DNA of 64,000 bases from an uncultured Roseicyclus sp. GTDB taxonomy: Bacteria; Pseudomonadota; Alphaproteobacteria; Rhodobacterales; Rhodobacteraceae. Location of the stretch: positions 248,001 to 312,000 of the forward strand of contig CANLEH010000003.1 of NCBI GenBank assembly GCA_947489665.1, written 5' to 3'. The position numbers and the translations under genes are program-made. The notes below the pieces were generated by a model. The model did no database searches, was not told the origin of the DNA, and saw only the letters and a list, made by a program, of their open reading frames with translations. This document shows positions 55,144 to 64,000 of the stretch, piece by piece (positions within the stretch are counted from its first letter, which is position 1; every line of letters starts with the position of its first letter).

Positions 55144-55240
55144 ACCTTCCCTCCGCCGGTTCTAACCGGTTCAGGTTCAACGGGTCAGCTTTCGCAATCT
55201 CAGGCCAAGGTGCCGTATGGCGCCCGAGCCCCCCCGAGGT
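55144..55240 (-). ncRNA. TPP riboswitch (THI element)
   Basis: On the minus strand the conserved blocks appear in order: CTCGGGG near the 5' end, GCCTGAGATTGCG, ACCCGTTGAACCTGAACCGGTT, then AACCGGCGGAGGGAAGG. The closing stem is ACCT with AGGT. These match the TPP aptamer consensus (CUGAGA, ACC(C/U)..UGAACCUGA, GGGAA). It precedes thiB, so TPP should switch the operon off. Confidence 0.93.
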
Positions 55241-55306
55241 ACGACAACAGCTAGGGCAAAGCTGCGGGCTTGTCCATCGGGCGTAGCATCGCTAATCCCC
55301 AAGGCC

Positions 55307-56401
55307 ATGAGCATGAATTCCTACGGCCACCTTTTCCGCGTCACCACCTGGGGCGAAAGCCATGGTCCTGCCCTGGGCGCGACTGTTGATGGCTGCCCTC
55401 CGGGTGTCCCGATTGAAGCCAGCGCAATCCAGCATTGGCTCGACCGCCGGAAGCCCGGTCAGAACAAATACACGACCCAACGGCGCGAACCGGATGAGGT
55501 TGAAGTATTGTCCGGTGTGTTTGAAGGCCAAAGCACCGGCACGCCAATACAGTTGATGATCCGCAACACGGACCAGCGGTCGAAAGACTATGGAGACATC
55601 GTCGAGAAGTTTCGCCCCGGCCACGCCGACATCACCTATTGGCAGAAATACGGGATTCGCGATTACCGCGGGGGCGGGCGGTCTTCGGCCCGTGAAACGG
55701 CAGCACGTGTTGCAGCCGGTGGTGTGGCGCGCGCGGCGCTGACGCAGATGGCACCCGACATGAAGATCATCGGCTACATGGTGCAGATGGGTGACCGGCG
55801 TGTGTCGGACATCGATCTGGCGGAGGTCGAGAATAATCCGTTCTGGGCACCGGATGCAACGGCAGCGGCGGACTGGGCCGACTACCTCGATGCACTGCGC
55901 AAGTCTGGCGATAGTGTCGGTGCCGTGATCGAAGTACGTGCCAGTGGTGTTCCCACCGGGCTTGGTGCGCCGATTTACGGCAAACTAGATACCGATCTGG
56001 CAGCAGCCATGATGAGCATCAATGCCGTGAAAGGTGTTGAGATCGGGGACGGCATGGCCGCCGCTGCCCTGACCGGTACGGCCAATGCCGACGAGATCAC
56101 GATGGGGCCGAACGGGCCCGAATATTCCTCGAACCATGCCGGTGGTATCCTTGGCGGTATTTCGACCGGGCAGGACGTGATCGTGCGGTTTGCCGTCAAG
56201 CCGACTTCTTCGATCCTGACGCCGCGCAAGACGATCACCAAATCAGGTGACGCGACCGAGATCGTCACCAAAGGTCGGCACGACCCATGCGTGGGCATCC
56301 GCGCCGTGCCCGTCGGTGAGGCGATGATGGCCTGCGTGCTGCTTGACCACATGCTGCTCCATCGCGGGCAAGTCGGGGTTAATCAGGGCCAAATCGGTTA
56401 G
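55307..56401 (+). CDS. aroC: Chorismate synthase
   Basis: This 364-residue enzyme converts EPSP to chorismate with reduced FMN, the last step of the shikimate pathway. Signatures are [18 protein letters not shown] at the start, [14 protein letters not shown] near residue 106 and [17 protein letters not shown] near 124, with a C-terminal [20 protein letters not shown] 55307 (MSMNSYG) matches the usual Rhodobacterales N-terminus; ATG 55313 is possible. Confidence 0.97.
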   Translation: MSMNSYGHLFRVTTWGESHGPALGATVDGCPPGVPIEASAIQHWLDRRKPGQNKYTTQRREPDEVEVLSGVFEGQSTGTPIQLMIRNTDQRSKDYGDIVEKFRPGHADITYWQKYGIRDYRGGGRSSARETAARVAAGGVARAALTQMAPDMKIIGYMVQMGDRRVSDIDLAEVENNPFWAPDATAAADWADYLDALRKSGDSVGAVIEVRASGVPTGLGAPIYGKLDTDLAAAMMSINAVKGVEIGDGMAAAALTGTANADEITMGPNGPEYSSNHAGGILGGISTGQDVIVRFAVKPTSSILTPRKTITKSGDATEIVTKGRHDPCVGIRAVPVGEAMMACVLLDHMLLHRGQVGVNQGQIG

Positions 56402-56562
56402 GCATTCGCTAACCTTTTTGCAAAAATTCGCCTAATTTTTCGTGGAATGGCGCATTTGTTCCGGGCTTGGAACAATGTGGCAATACTGCCTTAGCCTCGC
56501 CATTTTTCCGCCACAATTCGGAAAAAATACAGGGGGTGCTGGGGTAAGCCAATGGATGTCTC

Positions 56563-57267
56563 ATGGGGCAGAATGCTCGACCGGGCCGCGCAGAGCGTGC
56601 ACTGATTTCAATCGACGGGATGCTTCTGGCTGTCGCGTTGTTTGTGATGCTTGTCTGCATTGGCGCCTTTATCCGCATCACGGCTGAACCTCATGCCCTG
56701 CGTCAGCAGCACGGGCTTCTTGCGTTGAATTCTGCTGACAGTCTTCTGGCGTTTGAAGATTTCAGCCATGGCGGCGGTGACTGGTCGCCCGCAACGACGT
56801 CCAGTCGTTTGACCGGTTTAGGCCCGGTCCTGGGCCCCTTCACCGATGATCCGGTTGAACGGAGTTTCCGCCTTCCGATTGATACCAGTACCGTGCAAGT
56901 CAGCTTCGATATTCACCTGCTTGGCGATTGGTCGGATACAGATGAATTGCGTGTCGCTTTGGATGAAACGGAGGCTGTCACGATCACGCTTGAGACCCGC
57001 GACAGGGCCGAAGTCTTCGCCACCCACACAATCCCCGACGCAGTAGGAGTGGACGTTCTGCTTGAACAAACGATCATTTCGCCACGCGCCGCGGAACCGG
57101 CCCTTCCCACGACGACGGAAGAGGCAATTGTGACGCTGCATATCGTGCTTCAAACGGTGCCCCGCTCCGACATCCTTTCGCTTGGGTTGCAGGCACGTCC
57201 GTCTGAAGGCGCGTCGTGGACCTTGGATAACCTCGCAGTCGTGGCGACCACGGACGGTGAGGTCTAG
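56563..57267 (+). CDS. Hypothetical single-pass membrane protein
   Basis: This 234-residue protein has a basic N-terminus, one hydrophobic helix at about residues 20-40 and a large, acidic, probably periplasmic beta-rich domain (SFDIHLLGDWSDTDELRVALDE in outline) reminiscent of carbohydrate-binding jelly-roll folds. I cannot name the family. It lies alone between aroC and the convergent thioredoxin gene. The AT-rich 160 bp before it presumably hold its promoter. Confidence 0.6.
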   Translation: MGQNARPGRAERALISIDGMLLAVALFVMLVCIGAFIRITAEPHALRQQHGLLALNSADSLLAFEDFSHGGGDWSPATTSSRLTGLGPVLGPFTDDPVERSFRLPIDTSTVQVSFDIHLLGDWSDTDELRVALDETEAVTITLETRDRAEVFATHTIPDAVGVDVLLEQTIISPRAAEPALPTTTEEAIVTLHIVLQTVPRSDILSLGLQARPSEGASWTLDNLAVVATTDGEV

Positions 57268-57273
57268 GCTGGC

Positions 57274-57675
57274 CTAAAGGCCAGCGTCCATCAAGGCCCG
57301 AATGTCGGCTTCGCGTGTGCCGGCAACAATGCGGCCAACTTCGGCCCCGTCACGGAACATCACAAGGGTCGAACGACGCGGGATGTTCAGCTGGTTGACC
57401 AAGGCGCCATTGCCATAGTCGTCCCAATCCACCCGGTAGATTGTGATTGCTTCGCCGTACGCCGGGTTGGCTTCGATCAAGGCATTGATCGTGCGTTCCT
57501 GGCTGCGGCAGGTCGAACACCAATCGGCTGCGAAATCCAGCATTACGGTCTCACCCGCATTGATCGCCTGCTCGGCTGCGCCGGGCGTGTAATCGATCAT
57601 GTTTGCGTTTGCTGCCAGCGGGGCCAGTGCAAGGGCCGCAGTTGCGGCAAGAAGCGTGCGACGGTTCATGGTCAT
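57274..57675 (-). CDS. Periplasmic thioredoxin-family protein
   Basis: This 133-residue protein starts with a signal peptide (MNRRTLLAATAALALAPLAANA in outline, cleavage about residue 24). The thioredoxin fold follows with active site WCSTC near residue 52 and cis-proline IPRRST near 98. It resembles the C-terminal domain of DsbD. It lies 12 bp after a CcdA-type gene, so CcdA probably supplies its electrons across the membrane. Confidence 0.88.
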   Translation of the reverse strand: MTMNRRTLLAATAALALAPLAANANMIDYTPGAAEQAINAGETVMLDFAADWCSTCRSQERTINALIEANPAYGEAITIYRVDWDDYGNGALVNQLNIPRRSTLVMFRDGAEVGRIVAGTREADIRALMDAGL

Positions 57676-57687
57676 TCTCCGTAAGGG

Positions 57688-58401
57688 TCAGAGGGAAACG
57701 GAAAGGTCCTGCAGCCAGATCGGCATCCGATCCAGCAGCCAGATTTCAGCCATCAGATGCCAACGCATATAGATCGCAAGACCGACGAGGAAAAACACAC
57801 CCCCCAGAATGGGGCGGGAGGATTGGGCAAACCTGCGCAAGGCGCCCATACGTTTTTGCAAGGCAGCGCGGGCACCATAGCCAAGCGCAAGGATCACACT
57901 GCCGATCCCAAGCGCAAACGACACCATGATGAAGAAGGCGCGGAGCAGTTCCTCACCTTGGGACGCCAATGAGATCGCGGAGCCGAGGACCGGGCCAACG
58001 CAAGGGCTCCAGACCGCGCCCAGAAGAAGGCCGCCCAGAAACTGCCCCTGCCAGCCATCGGTGGACATGTTTCGCATGCCGTCATCGGCCCGTTCCGCAA
58101 ATCCACCCGTTGCAGTGGCAAACCGTGCGGAAAGTTGCGGCACCATAAGAACCGCGCCAAACACCATCATCAAGACAGCGCCCGCCGTGCTGACCGTTTC
58201 CTCTCGCAAACCCACCAAATGTCCCGCGGCGATGATCCCAAAGCCGAGCGTTACAAACGCTAACCCCATGCCGCCGGCCAGGGCCAAGGGCCCATAGCGG
58301 CTTGATTGCAGCGAACCGGCAAGCACGATCGGCAAGACCGGCAGGACGCACGGGTTGATAAGGGTCAGTAGACCCGCGCCATATGCGAGGATGAATTCCA
58401 T
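57688..58401 (-). CDS. CcdA/DsbD-type transmembrane electron carrier
   Basis: This 237-residue six-helix protein carries the two redox cysteines in INPCVLPVLP near residue 17 and SPCVGPVLG near 135, as in CcdA. It moves reducing power from cytoplasmic thioredoxin to the periplasm for cytochrome c maturation or disulfide repair. With the adjacent periplasmic thioredoxin it forms a split DsbD-like module. Confidence 0.9.
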   Translation of the reverse strand: MEFILAYGAGLLTLINPCVLPVLPIVLAGSLQSSRYGPLALAGGMGLAFVTLGFGIIAAGHLVGLREETVSTAGAVLMMVFGAVLMVPQLSARFATATGGFAERADDGMRNMSTDGWQGQFLGGLLLGAVWSPCVGPVLGSAISLASQGEELLRAFFIMVSFALGIGSVILALGYGARAALQKRMGALRRFAQSSRPILGGVFFLVGLAIYMRWHLMAEIWLLDRMPIWLQDLSVSL

Positions 58402-58458
58402 AGGCCGGTCATGCCGGACCGCTCTCCCTCTGTCACATGAAACGTTCGTGAGACACGC

Positions 58459-59328
58459 TCAGGTTGCGATGCGCGCGCGCTGCACAGCCAGAATGCCGCC
58501 CGCAATGATCGCCACGCCGACCGCGTCGATCCAACTGAGTTGTTCGGACAAAAGCGCATAGGCTATCGCTACGCCGAAGACCGGGTTCAGGAAGTGATAT
58601 GTCGCAGCCCGCGTCGGCCCAATCCGTCCGACCAGAAGAAACCAGATAAACGTCGCGGCGAGGCCCGGCATCAGAGTGGTGTAGAGGAACGCAAGGATGA
58701 ACGGCGTTGTCCAATCGACGGCCAACTCTTCCAATGCCATCGCCGGGAAAAGGAGCGCGACGGATCCCACCAGCATCTGCAATCCAACGATCATCAACAG
58801 ATTGCCGCCATCGCTGGAAGCGCTTTTGACTGTCAGTGTGGCCGCCGCCAACGCGACGGCCGCGATCATGCACAAAACTATGGCGAACGGGTCTGCGCCG
58901 CCGCCAAACCGTTGCGCCATGATCAGCGCAACACCGGCGAAACCGGCAACCATTCCGAAGATACCCATCACGGGCAAACGCTCCTTGAAGATGGTCCAGT
59001 TCGCCAGCGCCACCAGCAGCGGCATGGTCGAGGCGATGATGGCGGCCAGAGACGCCTCAATCGTTTGCATCGCGACGAAGTTAAGGCCCAGGTAGATCGC
59101 GTTCTGGCACAAGCCGAAGATCAACACGGCCCGCCATTGTCCGCGTGTAAGGTTGAAGCGCTGCCCCAGGGCCAGCGCGATCCCGACGCCAATCAGACCC
59201 GAAATCGCAAATCGCGCTGACAGGGAAAATAGCGGAGGCGCGGCCTCAACAATGATCCGGGCAGAGGTGAAGGCTGACGACCAGATCAGGGCAAAGGTCA
59301 GCCCCATCAAAACCGCGCGCACGTCCAT
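58459..59328 (-). CDS. EamA/DMT family exporter
   Basis: This 289-residue membrane protein has ten predicted helices in two EamA repeats (first ending in NWTIFKERLP, second in LLSEQLSWID, each with the usual Glu in the penultimate helix). DMT transporters export amino acids, metabolites or drugs, and the substrate cannot be told. It is 57 bp upstream of the CcdA gene on the same strand and downstream of the hup terminator. Confidence 0.88.
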   Translation of the reverse strand: MDVRAVLMGLTFALIWSSAFTSARIIVEAAPPLFSLSARFAISGLIGVGIALALGQRFNLTRGQWRAVLIFGLCQNAIYLGLNFVAMQTIEASLAAIIASTMPLLVALANWTIFKERLPVMGIFGMVAGFAGVALIMAQRFGGGADPFAIVLCMIAAVALAAATLTVKSASSDGGNLLMIVGLQMLVGSVALLFPAMALEELAVDWTTPFILAFLYTTLMPGLAATFIWFLLVGRIGPTRAATYHFLNPVFGVAIAYALLSEQLSWIDAVGVAIIAGGILAVQRARIAT

Positions 59329-59348
59329 TCTCTGTCCCCGTCAAAGCA

Positions 59349-59378
59349 AAAGGGCCACGCCCTTCGGCGCGACCCTTT
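59349..59378 (-). terminator. Intrinsic terminator of the HU gene
   Basis: On the minus strand AAAGGGTCGCGC pairs with GCGTGGCCCTTT (two G:T pairs) around CGAAGG and is followed by TTGCTTTG. It lies 22 bp after the HU stop. The T-run is short but the stem is long. Confidence 0.7.
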
Positions 59379-59400
59379 CACGTCTTCAGGTGGACAGCAA

Positions 59401-59691
59401 TTAGCCGTTCACGGAATCCTTGAGTGCCTTGGCAATGGTCATCTTGACCTGCTTGTCGGCTTCTTTCTTGATCTGCTCGCCCGTGGCGGGGTTGCGAACC
59501 ATACGCTCAGGACGCTCGCGGCAGTAGACTTTGCCGATGCCAGGAAGGGTCACGGCGCCGCCGTTTGCAACTTCCTTGGTGACAACGGCGGTCACTGCGT
59601 CAAGCGCTGCGCCTGCAGCTTTTTTGTCTGCGCCCATCTCTTCGGCCAGAGCAGCGACGAGTTGGGTTTTGGTCATGGGTTTGGTTGCCAT
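59401..59691 (-). CDS. hup: HU family DNA-binding protein
   Basis: This 96-residue histone-like protein has KTQLVAALAEEMGADKKAA at the start, the GGAVTLPGIGKV saddle and the RNPATGEQI beta-arm tip with the intercalating proline. It bends and compacts DNA. ATG 59691 has AGGAGA 8 bases upstream and matches the family N-terminus. It is monocistronic, with its own terminator. Confidence 0.95.
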   Translation of the reverse strand: MATKPMTKTQLVAALAEEMGADKKAAGAALDAVTAVVTKEVANGGAVTLPGIGKVYCRERPERMVRNPATGEQIKKEADKQVKMTIAKALKDSVNG

Positions 59692-59827
59692 GGTATTATT
59701 CTCCTGCATTCTTTCCCCCGAGCCCTTGGGCCGGTTGCGGCGAAGCTAACCGAATATTGTGGGCCCACACAACGCCTCGTGTGCGTTTTGGGCAGAAAAA
59801 TATGGGGAATCGGCGATTTTTGTCCTG

Positions 59828-61309
59828 TTAGAGGAAGGCAGTCTCCTGGAATGAGCGCAATTTCCGGCTGTGAAGGCGTTCCAGCGGCATCTCCCGCAGA
59901 TGCTCCATGGCGCAAATTCCGATCAACAAGTGCCGCGCGACCTGCGTTTTATAGAAGTCTGATGCCATGCCCGGCAGCTTCAATTCGCCATGGAGGGGTT
60001 TGTCGGACACACACAGAAGCGTGCCGTAGGGGACGCGAAATCGGAACCCATTGGCCGCGATGGTTGCGCTTTCCATGTCGAGGGCAACCGCCCGAGATTG
60101 GCTGAGCCGCTGCACCGGACCCGTCTGGTCCCGCAATTCCCAGTTGCGATTGTCAAAACTGGCCACCGTGCCCGTGCGCATGATGCGCTTGAGGTCAAAG
60201 CCTTCCAGCTCGGTGACGTTCGCCACAGCTGTTTCCAAGGCGACCTGCAATTCAGCCAGGGCCGGCACCGGAACCCAGACGGGCAAGTCGTCGTCCAGAA
60301 CCTTGTCCTCGCGCAGATAGGCGTGGGCGAGCACGAAATCGCCAAGCTGCTGCGAATTGCGCAGGCCCGCACAATGGCCCACCATCAGCCAGGCATGGGG
60401 GCGCAAGACGGCAATATGATCGGTCGCCGTTTTCGCGTTCGACGGCCCCACCCCGATATTGACCAATGTGATCCCGCCACCATCGGCGCGCTTTAGGTGA
60501 TACGTTGGCATCTGCGGCATCTTCGCCGGTGGCGTGATGGCCGTCTCGGCATCCGTGATTTCGACATTTCCGGTCGCGACAAAGCTGACATAGCCGCTTT
60601 CGGGATCAGCCAATTGCGCGCGCGCGTAAGCCTCGAACTCATCGACGTAGAACTGGTAGTTCGTGAACAGAACATGGTTCTGAAAGTGGCTCGGGTCCGT
60701 CGCCGTGTAGTGGGACAATCGCGCTAGCGAATAGTCGACCCGCTGCGCTGTAAACGGCCCCAGCGGATGGGCGCCATCCTCGTACGTGAAGCCTGTTCCG
60801 TTGACGATATCGTCGTTCGTCGTGGCCAAGTCTGGCACATCGAACACGTCGCGCAAGGTGAATTCGCCTGCGCCTTCCTGCGGCACGGAAATGGCGCTGT
60901 CATTGGCAACGGCAAAGTGCACCGGCATCGGCGTCATCGACGGCCCCACACTGACCGGCACGCCATGGTTTTTTAGAAGCAGTCCAATCTGCTGGATCAG
61001 GTAGTTTTCGAACAGGTCTGGACGCGAGATGGTGGCCGCATAAATCCCGGGCTCAGACACGTGACCAAAGCTCAACCGGCTATCGACACCGGCAAAGCTG
61101 GTCGTGCGAATACGGACCTCTGGGTAGTAGGCCCGATAGCGCGTGGCCTCGGGAGCGCCATCCGTCAGCGTTGCCGAGAAGCTGTCGCACAGGAATTGCG
61201 CGGCCTCTTTATAGAGTGTCTGCAAATGCGCGACCGCTGCTTTGGCGTCGGTGAAGCTGCGGGGCTCGCCCTGATCGGGGGACCGGACTTTTGGATTGTT
61301 TTGCGTCAT
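59828..61309 (-). CDS. amn: AMP nucleosidase
   Basis: This 493-residue enzyme splits AMP into adenine and ribose 5-phosphate. It has an N-terminal Amn-specific domain and a C-terminal nucleoside-phosphorylase-like catalytic domain, with VNIGVGPSNAKTATDHIAVLRP near residue 285 and DMESATIAANGFRF near 417, whose Glu/Asp positions bind ribose and base. It overlaps the SUKH-like gene by 4 bp (ATGA). With adenine deaminase two genes upstream, the operon turns AMP into hypoxanthine. Confidence 0.94.
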   Translation of the reverse strand: MTQNNPKVRSPDQGEPRSFTDAKAAVAHLQTLYKEAAQFLCDSFSATLTDGAPEATRYRAYYPEVRIRTTSFAGVDSRLSFGHVSEPGIYAATISRPDLFENYLIQQIGLLLKNHGVPVSVGPSMTPMPVHFAVANDSAISVPQEGAGEFTLRDVFDVPDLATTNDDIVNGTGFTYEDGAHPLGPFTAQRVDYSLARLSHYTATDPSHFQNHVLFTNYQFYVDEFEAYARAQLADPESGYVSFVATGNVEITDAETAITPPAKMPQMPTYHLKRADGGGITLVNIGVGPSNAKTATDHIAVLRPHAWLMVGHCAGLRNSQQLGDFVLAHAYLREDKVLDDDLPVWVPVPALAELQVALETAVANVTELEGFDLKRIMRTGTVASFDNRNWELRDQTGPVQRLSQSRAVALDMESATIAANGFRFRVPYGTLLCVSDKPLHGELKLPGMASDFYKTQVARHLLIGICAMEHLREMPLERLHSRKLRSFQETAFL

Positions 61310-62094
61310 TCTTCCTCGGAGATGTAGGGAAAGCTCTGCCGAATTGCGTCCAACTGTTCCTCTGACAGTATGTCGCGAAGTGCGGCTGAAATAACAAAGG
61401 GCTGCTCGGGGACAAGGCCGAGCATGTTGAAATCGCCTGTCGCGATGTCGGCAAGCGTATCAATCGGCATAGCCCGATCCAAGTAGTCGCGGACCTGGTC
61501 AGTTGCCTCGTCCGGCGGGACATGGATGCCCAGATCGCTCGCGCGGTCGGGGATCGTGACATGGAAGCGCTCTTCCAAGAAGGATCGAAATGCCATTGGG
61601 AGCAGGGGCGGCCCCCCACCATCCTGTTTGGCCTGTTCGTCGGCCGTCAGCTTTGGGTTGGATGCCGCAGGCTCCGGGTACCCAATCGCCAGAAATTGCA
61701 GCGCAATCACAGGATCTTGGGTCAGCACGTGGGGAATGCCGTGGTTGAACAGGACGAAATGCTGCGCCCCGTCATCGTCCAGCCAGAGGGCCAAGATACC
61801 GCCATCCCCTGCGATGGTTGCAAGTTTCACAAAGCGGTTTTTGACATCGTCGGGAGGTTGGGCCAGCGGTGGACCAGCTTCATACGAAAAAAGGACAAAA
61901 CTGCCATTCGGGTGATCCATTTGTTTTGCTGGATAGATCGAAAGGTAGTTCTGCGCGAAGCTGCCGGGATCTGGGTGGTAGGTCAGCTGTCCCCCCCATC
62001 CCTGCGCTTCCAGCCAATCAAACGTGTCGGCAAAGGCGTCTGGCAAGACCATGTTTGCCGGCATATGGGCTTTGAAGGCGCTGGAGAAACTCAT
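61306..62094 (-). CDS. SMI1/KNR4 (SUKH)-like protein of unknown role
   Basis: This 262-residue soluble protein has a SUKH-like pattern in its first two thirds: VLPDAFADTFDWLEAQGWGG near residue 16, then NYLSIYPAKQMD and GDGGILALWLDDDGAQHFVLF near residue 97, and a helical C-terminal third. SUKH proteins often serve as immunity proteins or bind partner proteins. Here it is locked between adenine deaminase and AMP nucleosidase by 4-bp overlaps on both sides, which argues for a metabolic or regulatory partner role instead. Confidence 0.65.
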   Translation of the reverse strand: MSFSSAFKAHMPANMVLPDAFADTFDWLEAQGWGGQLTYHPDPGSFAQNYLSIYPAKQMDHPNGSFVLFSYEAGPPLAQPPDDVKNRFVKLATIAGDGGILALWLDDDGAQHFVLFNHGIPHVLTQDPVIALQFLAIGYPEPAASNPKLTADEQAKQDGGGPPLLPMAFRSFLEERFHVTIPDRASDLGIHVPPDEATDQVRDYLDRAMPIDTLADIATGDFNMLGLVPEQPFVISAALRDILSEEQLDAIRQSFPYISEEE

Positions 62095-63875
62095 TGGATC
62101 ACTTCGGTCAGCTCAAAGGTGCGCACATCGACCAGACCCAGATCGGAAATCCGCAGCTCCGGGATCACGACCAACGCCAGCAACGAATGCTGCATATAGG
62201 CGTTGTTCAGCGTGCAGCCTGCTGCCTCCATTGCATCCACCAGGCGCGTGACTTTCGCCGCTACGTCGGTCGCCGGGGCATCCGACATCAGGCCTGCAAT
62301 GGGCAATTCAACTAGCGCTTGCTCCTCGCCGTCGCGCCACAATGTGACACCGCCACCAACTTCGGCCAGCCGGTTAGCGGCCTTCGCCATCATGGCTCGG
62401 TCGGTACCGACCACGATCATATGGTGGCTGTCATGGGCCACGGTTGAGGCCATTGCCATGCCCGGCCCATAGCCGAAGCCGCTGACAAAGCCATTCGTCA
62501 CGCCGCCTGTTCCACGGTGCCGCTCCACGAGGGCGATCTGCGCGATGCCGTCTGGTTCAACCACGCCGCCCCGTACGGGCAGATCCATTACTAGCGCCTT
62601 TGTCGGCGCTTGGTTTTCCACGACGCCAATCACATTTGCGCTCACCTGCGACGCGTCCGAATGGATTTCGAAATCCGCCGCCTCCAAGGTCTTGCCCAGA
62701 TGGACGGAGGCGCGGGTGTCGTCGGGCCAATCCAGATGCGGGCAATCCACCAAGACAGCGCCACCTTTCGCGACCGATACGCCGCGCGCGTAGACAACCT
62801 CAATCGGAAGGCTGTGCAGATCGCTTGTCACAATCATATCGGCCCGCCGCCCCGGTGCAATCTGGCCAATCTCACGCTCCAGCCCGAAATGCGTCGCGGT
62901 GTTGATTGTGGCCATCTGCAGCGCAATCAGCGGGTCGCATCCGCAGGCATTCGCGTGCCGCACGGCGCGGTTCATATGGCCGTCGTCCACCAGCGTCTTC
63001 GCAAAGCAATCATCGGTGCAAATGATCATGTTGCGCGGGTCGAGGCCCCGTTCCGTTATGGCCGTGATCTGGCTTTCAATGTCATACCAGGCAGAGCCCA
63101 AACGGATCATTGACCGCATGCCCTGACGCATCCGCGCGATGGCGTCGGCCTCATGGGTCCCTTCGTGATCATCGGCGGGTCCACCCGCCGCGTAGGCGTG
63201 GAAATCCGGGCCCAGATCGGGCGAGGCATAATGCCCGCCAACGGTCTTTCCGGCTTTCTGGGTTTCGGCAATTTCGGCCAGCATTTGCTGGCTTCCAGCC
63301 ACCACGCCGGGGAAGTTCATCATCTCGCCCAGACCGATGATACCGGGCCACGCCATCGCCTCGGCGACATCGTCGGGCCCGATCTCATATCCGGTCGTCT
63401 CAAGACCCGGAGCAGAGGGCGCGCAGGAGGGCATCTGCGTCCAGATATTGACCGGCTGCATCAGCGCCTCGTCATGCATCAGGCGCACGCCGCGCAGGCC
63501 GAAGACGTTGGCGATTTCGTGGGGGTCCGTGAACATTGACGTGGTGCCGTGCGGGATCACGGCGCGGGCGAATTCGGCGGGGGTCAGCATGCCCGACTCG
63601 ATATGCATATGGCCGTCGCAAAGGCCGGGGATCAGGTATTTTCCAGCGAGATCCTGAACCTCGGTCGCAGCGCCGATGCAATGGGTGGCATCAGGGCCGA
63701 CATAGGCGAAACGACCTTGTTTTACAGCGACTTGCCAGCCGTCCATGACCTCGCGGGTTTGAACAAGTACGACCTTCGCGTTGGTCAGGACAAGGTCAGC
63801 GGGCGCCCGCCCGGCAGCGGTTGCGACAAGGTCGGCGGCGACATCGGGCCATGTGGGGAAAGGGGCGTGCTCCAT
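62091..63875 (-). CDS. ade: Adenine deaminase
   Basis: This 594-residue amidohydrolase-superfamily enzyme deaminates adenine to hypoxanthine. LIPGLCDGHMHIESGML near residue 75 carries the first metal histidines, HGTTSMFTDPHEIANV follows near 112, and the second-domain GFGYGPGMAMASTVAHDSHHMIVVG near 465 is typical of Ade rather than Add. It is the first gene of the three-gene purine salvage operon. Confidence 0.95.
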   Translation of the reverse strand: MEHAPFPTWPDVAADLVATAAGRAPADLVLTNAKVVLVQTREVMDGWQVAVKQGRFAYVGPDATHCIGAATEVQDLAGKYLIPGLCDGHMHIESGMLTPAEFARAVIPHGTTSMFTDPHEIANVFGLRGVRLMHDEALMQPVNIWTQMPSCAPSAPGLETTGYEIGPDDVAEAMAWPGIIGLGEMMNFPGVVAGSQQMLAEIAETQKAGKTVGGHYASPDLGPDFHAYAAGGPADDHEGTHEADAIARMRQGMRSMIRLGSAWYDIESQITAITERGLDPRNMIICTDDCFAKTLVDDGHMNRAVRHANACGCDPLIALQMATINTATHFGLEREIGQIAPGRRADMIVTSDLHSLPIEVVYARGVSVAKGGAVLVDCPHLDWPDDTRASVHLGKTLEAADFEIHSDASQVSANVIGVVENQAPTKALVMDLPVRGGVVEPDGIAQIALVERHRGTGGVTNGFVSGFGYGPGMAMASTVAHDSHHMIVVGTDRAMMAKAANRLAEVGGGVTLWRDGEEQALVELPIAGLMSDAPATDVAAKVTRLVDAMEAAGCTLNNAYMQHSLLALVVIPELRISDLGLVDVRTFELTEVIQ

Positions 63876-63923
63876 GGCGCAGTTTTGCCGAAGCGCCGAG
63901 GGGCTGCAAGTGACGATTGGATG

Positions 63924-64000
63924 TCAGGCGGTGAGGCGCTTGCTGTGCAGTGCCTCGTAGATCGGAAGCGCCTCTGCGAGGAGGGTCTGATGCTGGGGCG
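63924..64000 (-). CDS. C-terminal end of a gene cut by the window edge
   Basis: The last 24 codons plus stop read PQHQTLLAEALPIYEALHSK near the end and finish RLTA. This resembles the helical tail of some Rhodobacterales sulfotransferase-like proteins, but too little is present to identify it. It lies 48 bp upstream of ade on the same strand. Confidence 0.4.
   Translation of the reverse strand, partial: PQHQTLLAEALPIYEALHSKRLTA

Overview
This 64 kb window looks like a chromosomal segment of a marine-type alphaproteobacterium of the order Rhodobacterales (Roseobacter group). The evidence is the high-GC coding style, the fbc-type petABC operon, the secA / parvulin / argJ / mutT and hemH / methyltransferase / comF / grxC neighbourhoods, the use of GTG and TTG starts in tightly overlapping operons, and a Rhodobacterales-style DapF. 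The taxonomic call comes from remembered gene order and protein style, not from a search. I see no rRNA, CRISPR array, integrase, transposase or phage genes. There are two tRNA genes, for Arg (CCT) and Lys (TTT).

Positions 1-16232 are mostly housekeeping: a sterol-desaturase-family hydroxylase, radC, a periplasmic binding protein fused to an OmpA domain, secA, a periplasmic parvulin, argJ-mutT, a small conserved protein, hemH, a BioC-like methyltransferase, comF, grxC, a MarR regulator, ubiG and proline iminopeptidase. Positions 16485-23590 hold a LacI-type regulator facing an operon for a tripartite tricarboxylate-type transporter (tctABC), an acylating aldehyde dehydrogenase and an acyl-CoA ligase. 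Together they suggest uptake of a carboxylate, activation to a CoA thioester and reduction to an aldehyde; sulfoacetate (SauS/SauT-like) is the best guess. Positions 23591-25442 are a lower-GC patch with poorly formed, partly truncated hypothetical genes. After it come an orphan SOS-type dnaE2 with a LexA-like box on its promoter, an array of four TGACCA-type repeats, a BciB/HCAR-like FrhB-family protein, tRNA-Arg, an orphan LacI regulator with a perfect 16-bp palindrome, and sdaA.

Positions 32808-43860 are the most interesting accessory block. Two operons lie on either side of a GntR/FCD regulator. The leftward one encodes a CUT1 sugar ABC transporter (ATPase, binding protein, two permeases), a UPF0261/Tm-1-like protein and a class II aldolase. 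The rightward one encodes a metallo-beta-lactamase-fold hydrolase, a HAD-IIA phosphatase, a second class II aldolase and a D-ribulokinase-like FGGY kinase. Both operon fronts carry the same 15-bp sequence, TGTATACAAACTTGA, which makes a single GntR regulon very likely. The substrate is unknown.

Positions 43882-64000 return to core functions: tRNA-Lys, dapF (with a serine where the second catalytic cysteine is expected), mtaB, PaiB-like, GST, GNAT and PNPOx-like proteins, petABC with a strong terminator, thiBPQ behind a TPP riboswitch, aroC, a CcdA / thioredoxin pair, an EamA exporter, an HU protein, and an adenine-salvage operon (ade - SUKH-like unknown - amn). The window ends inside an unidentified gene.
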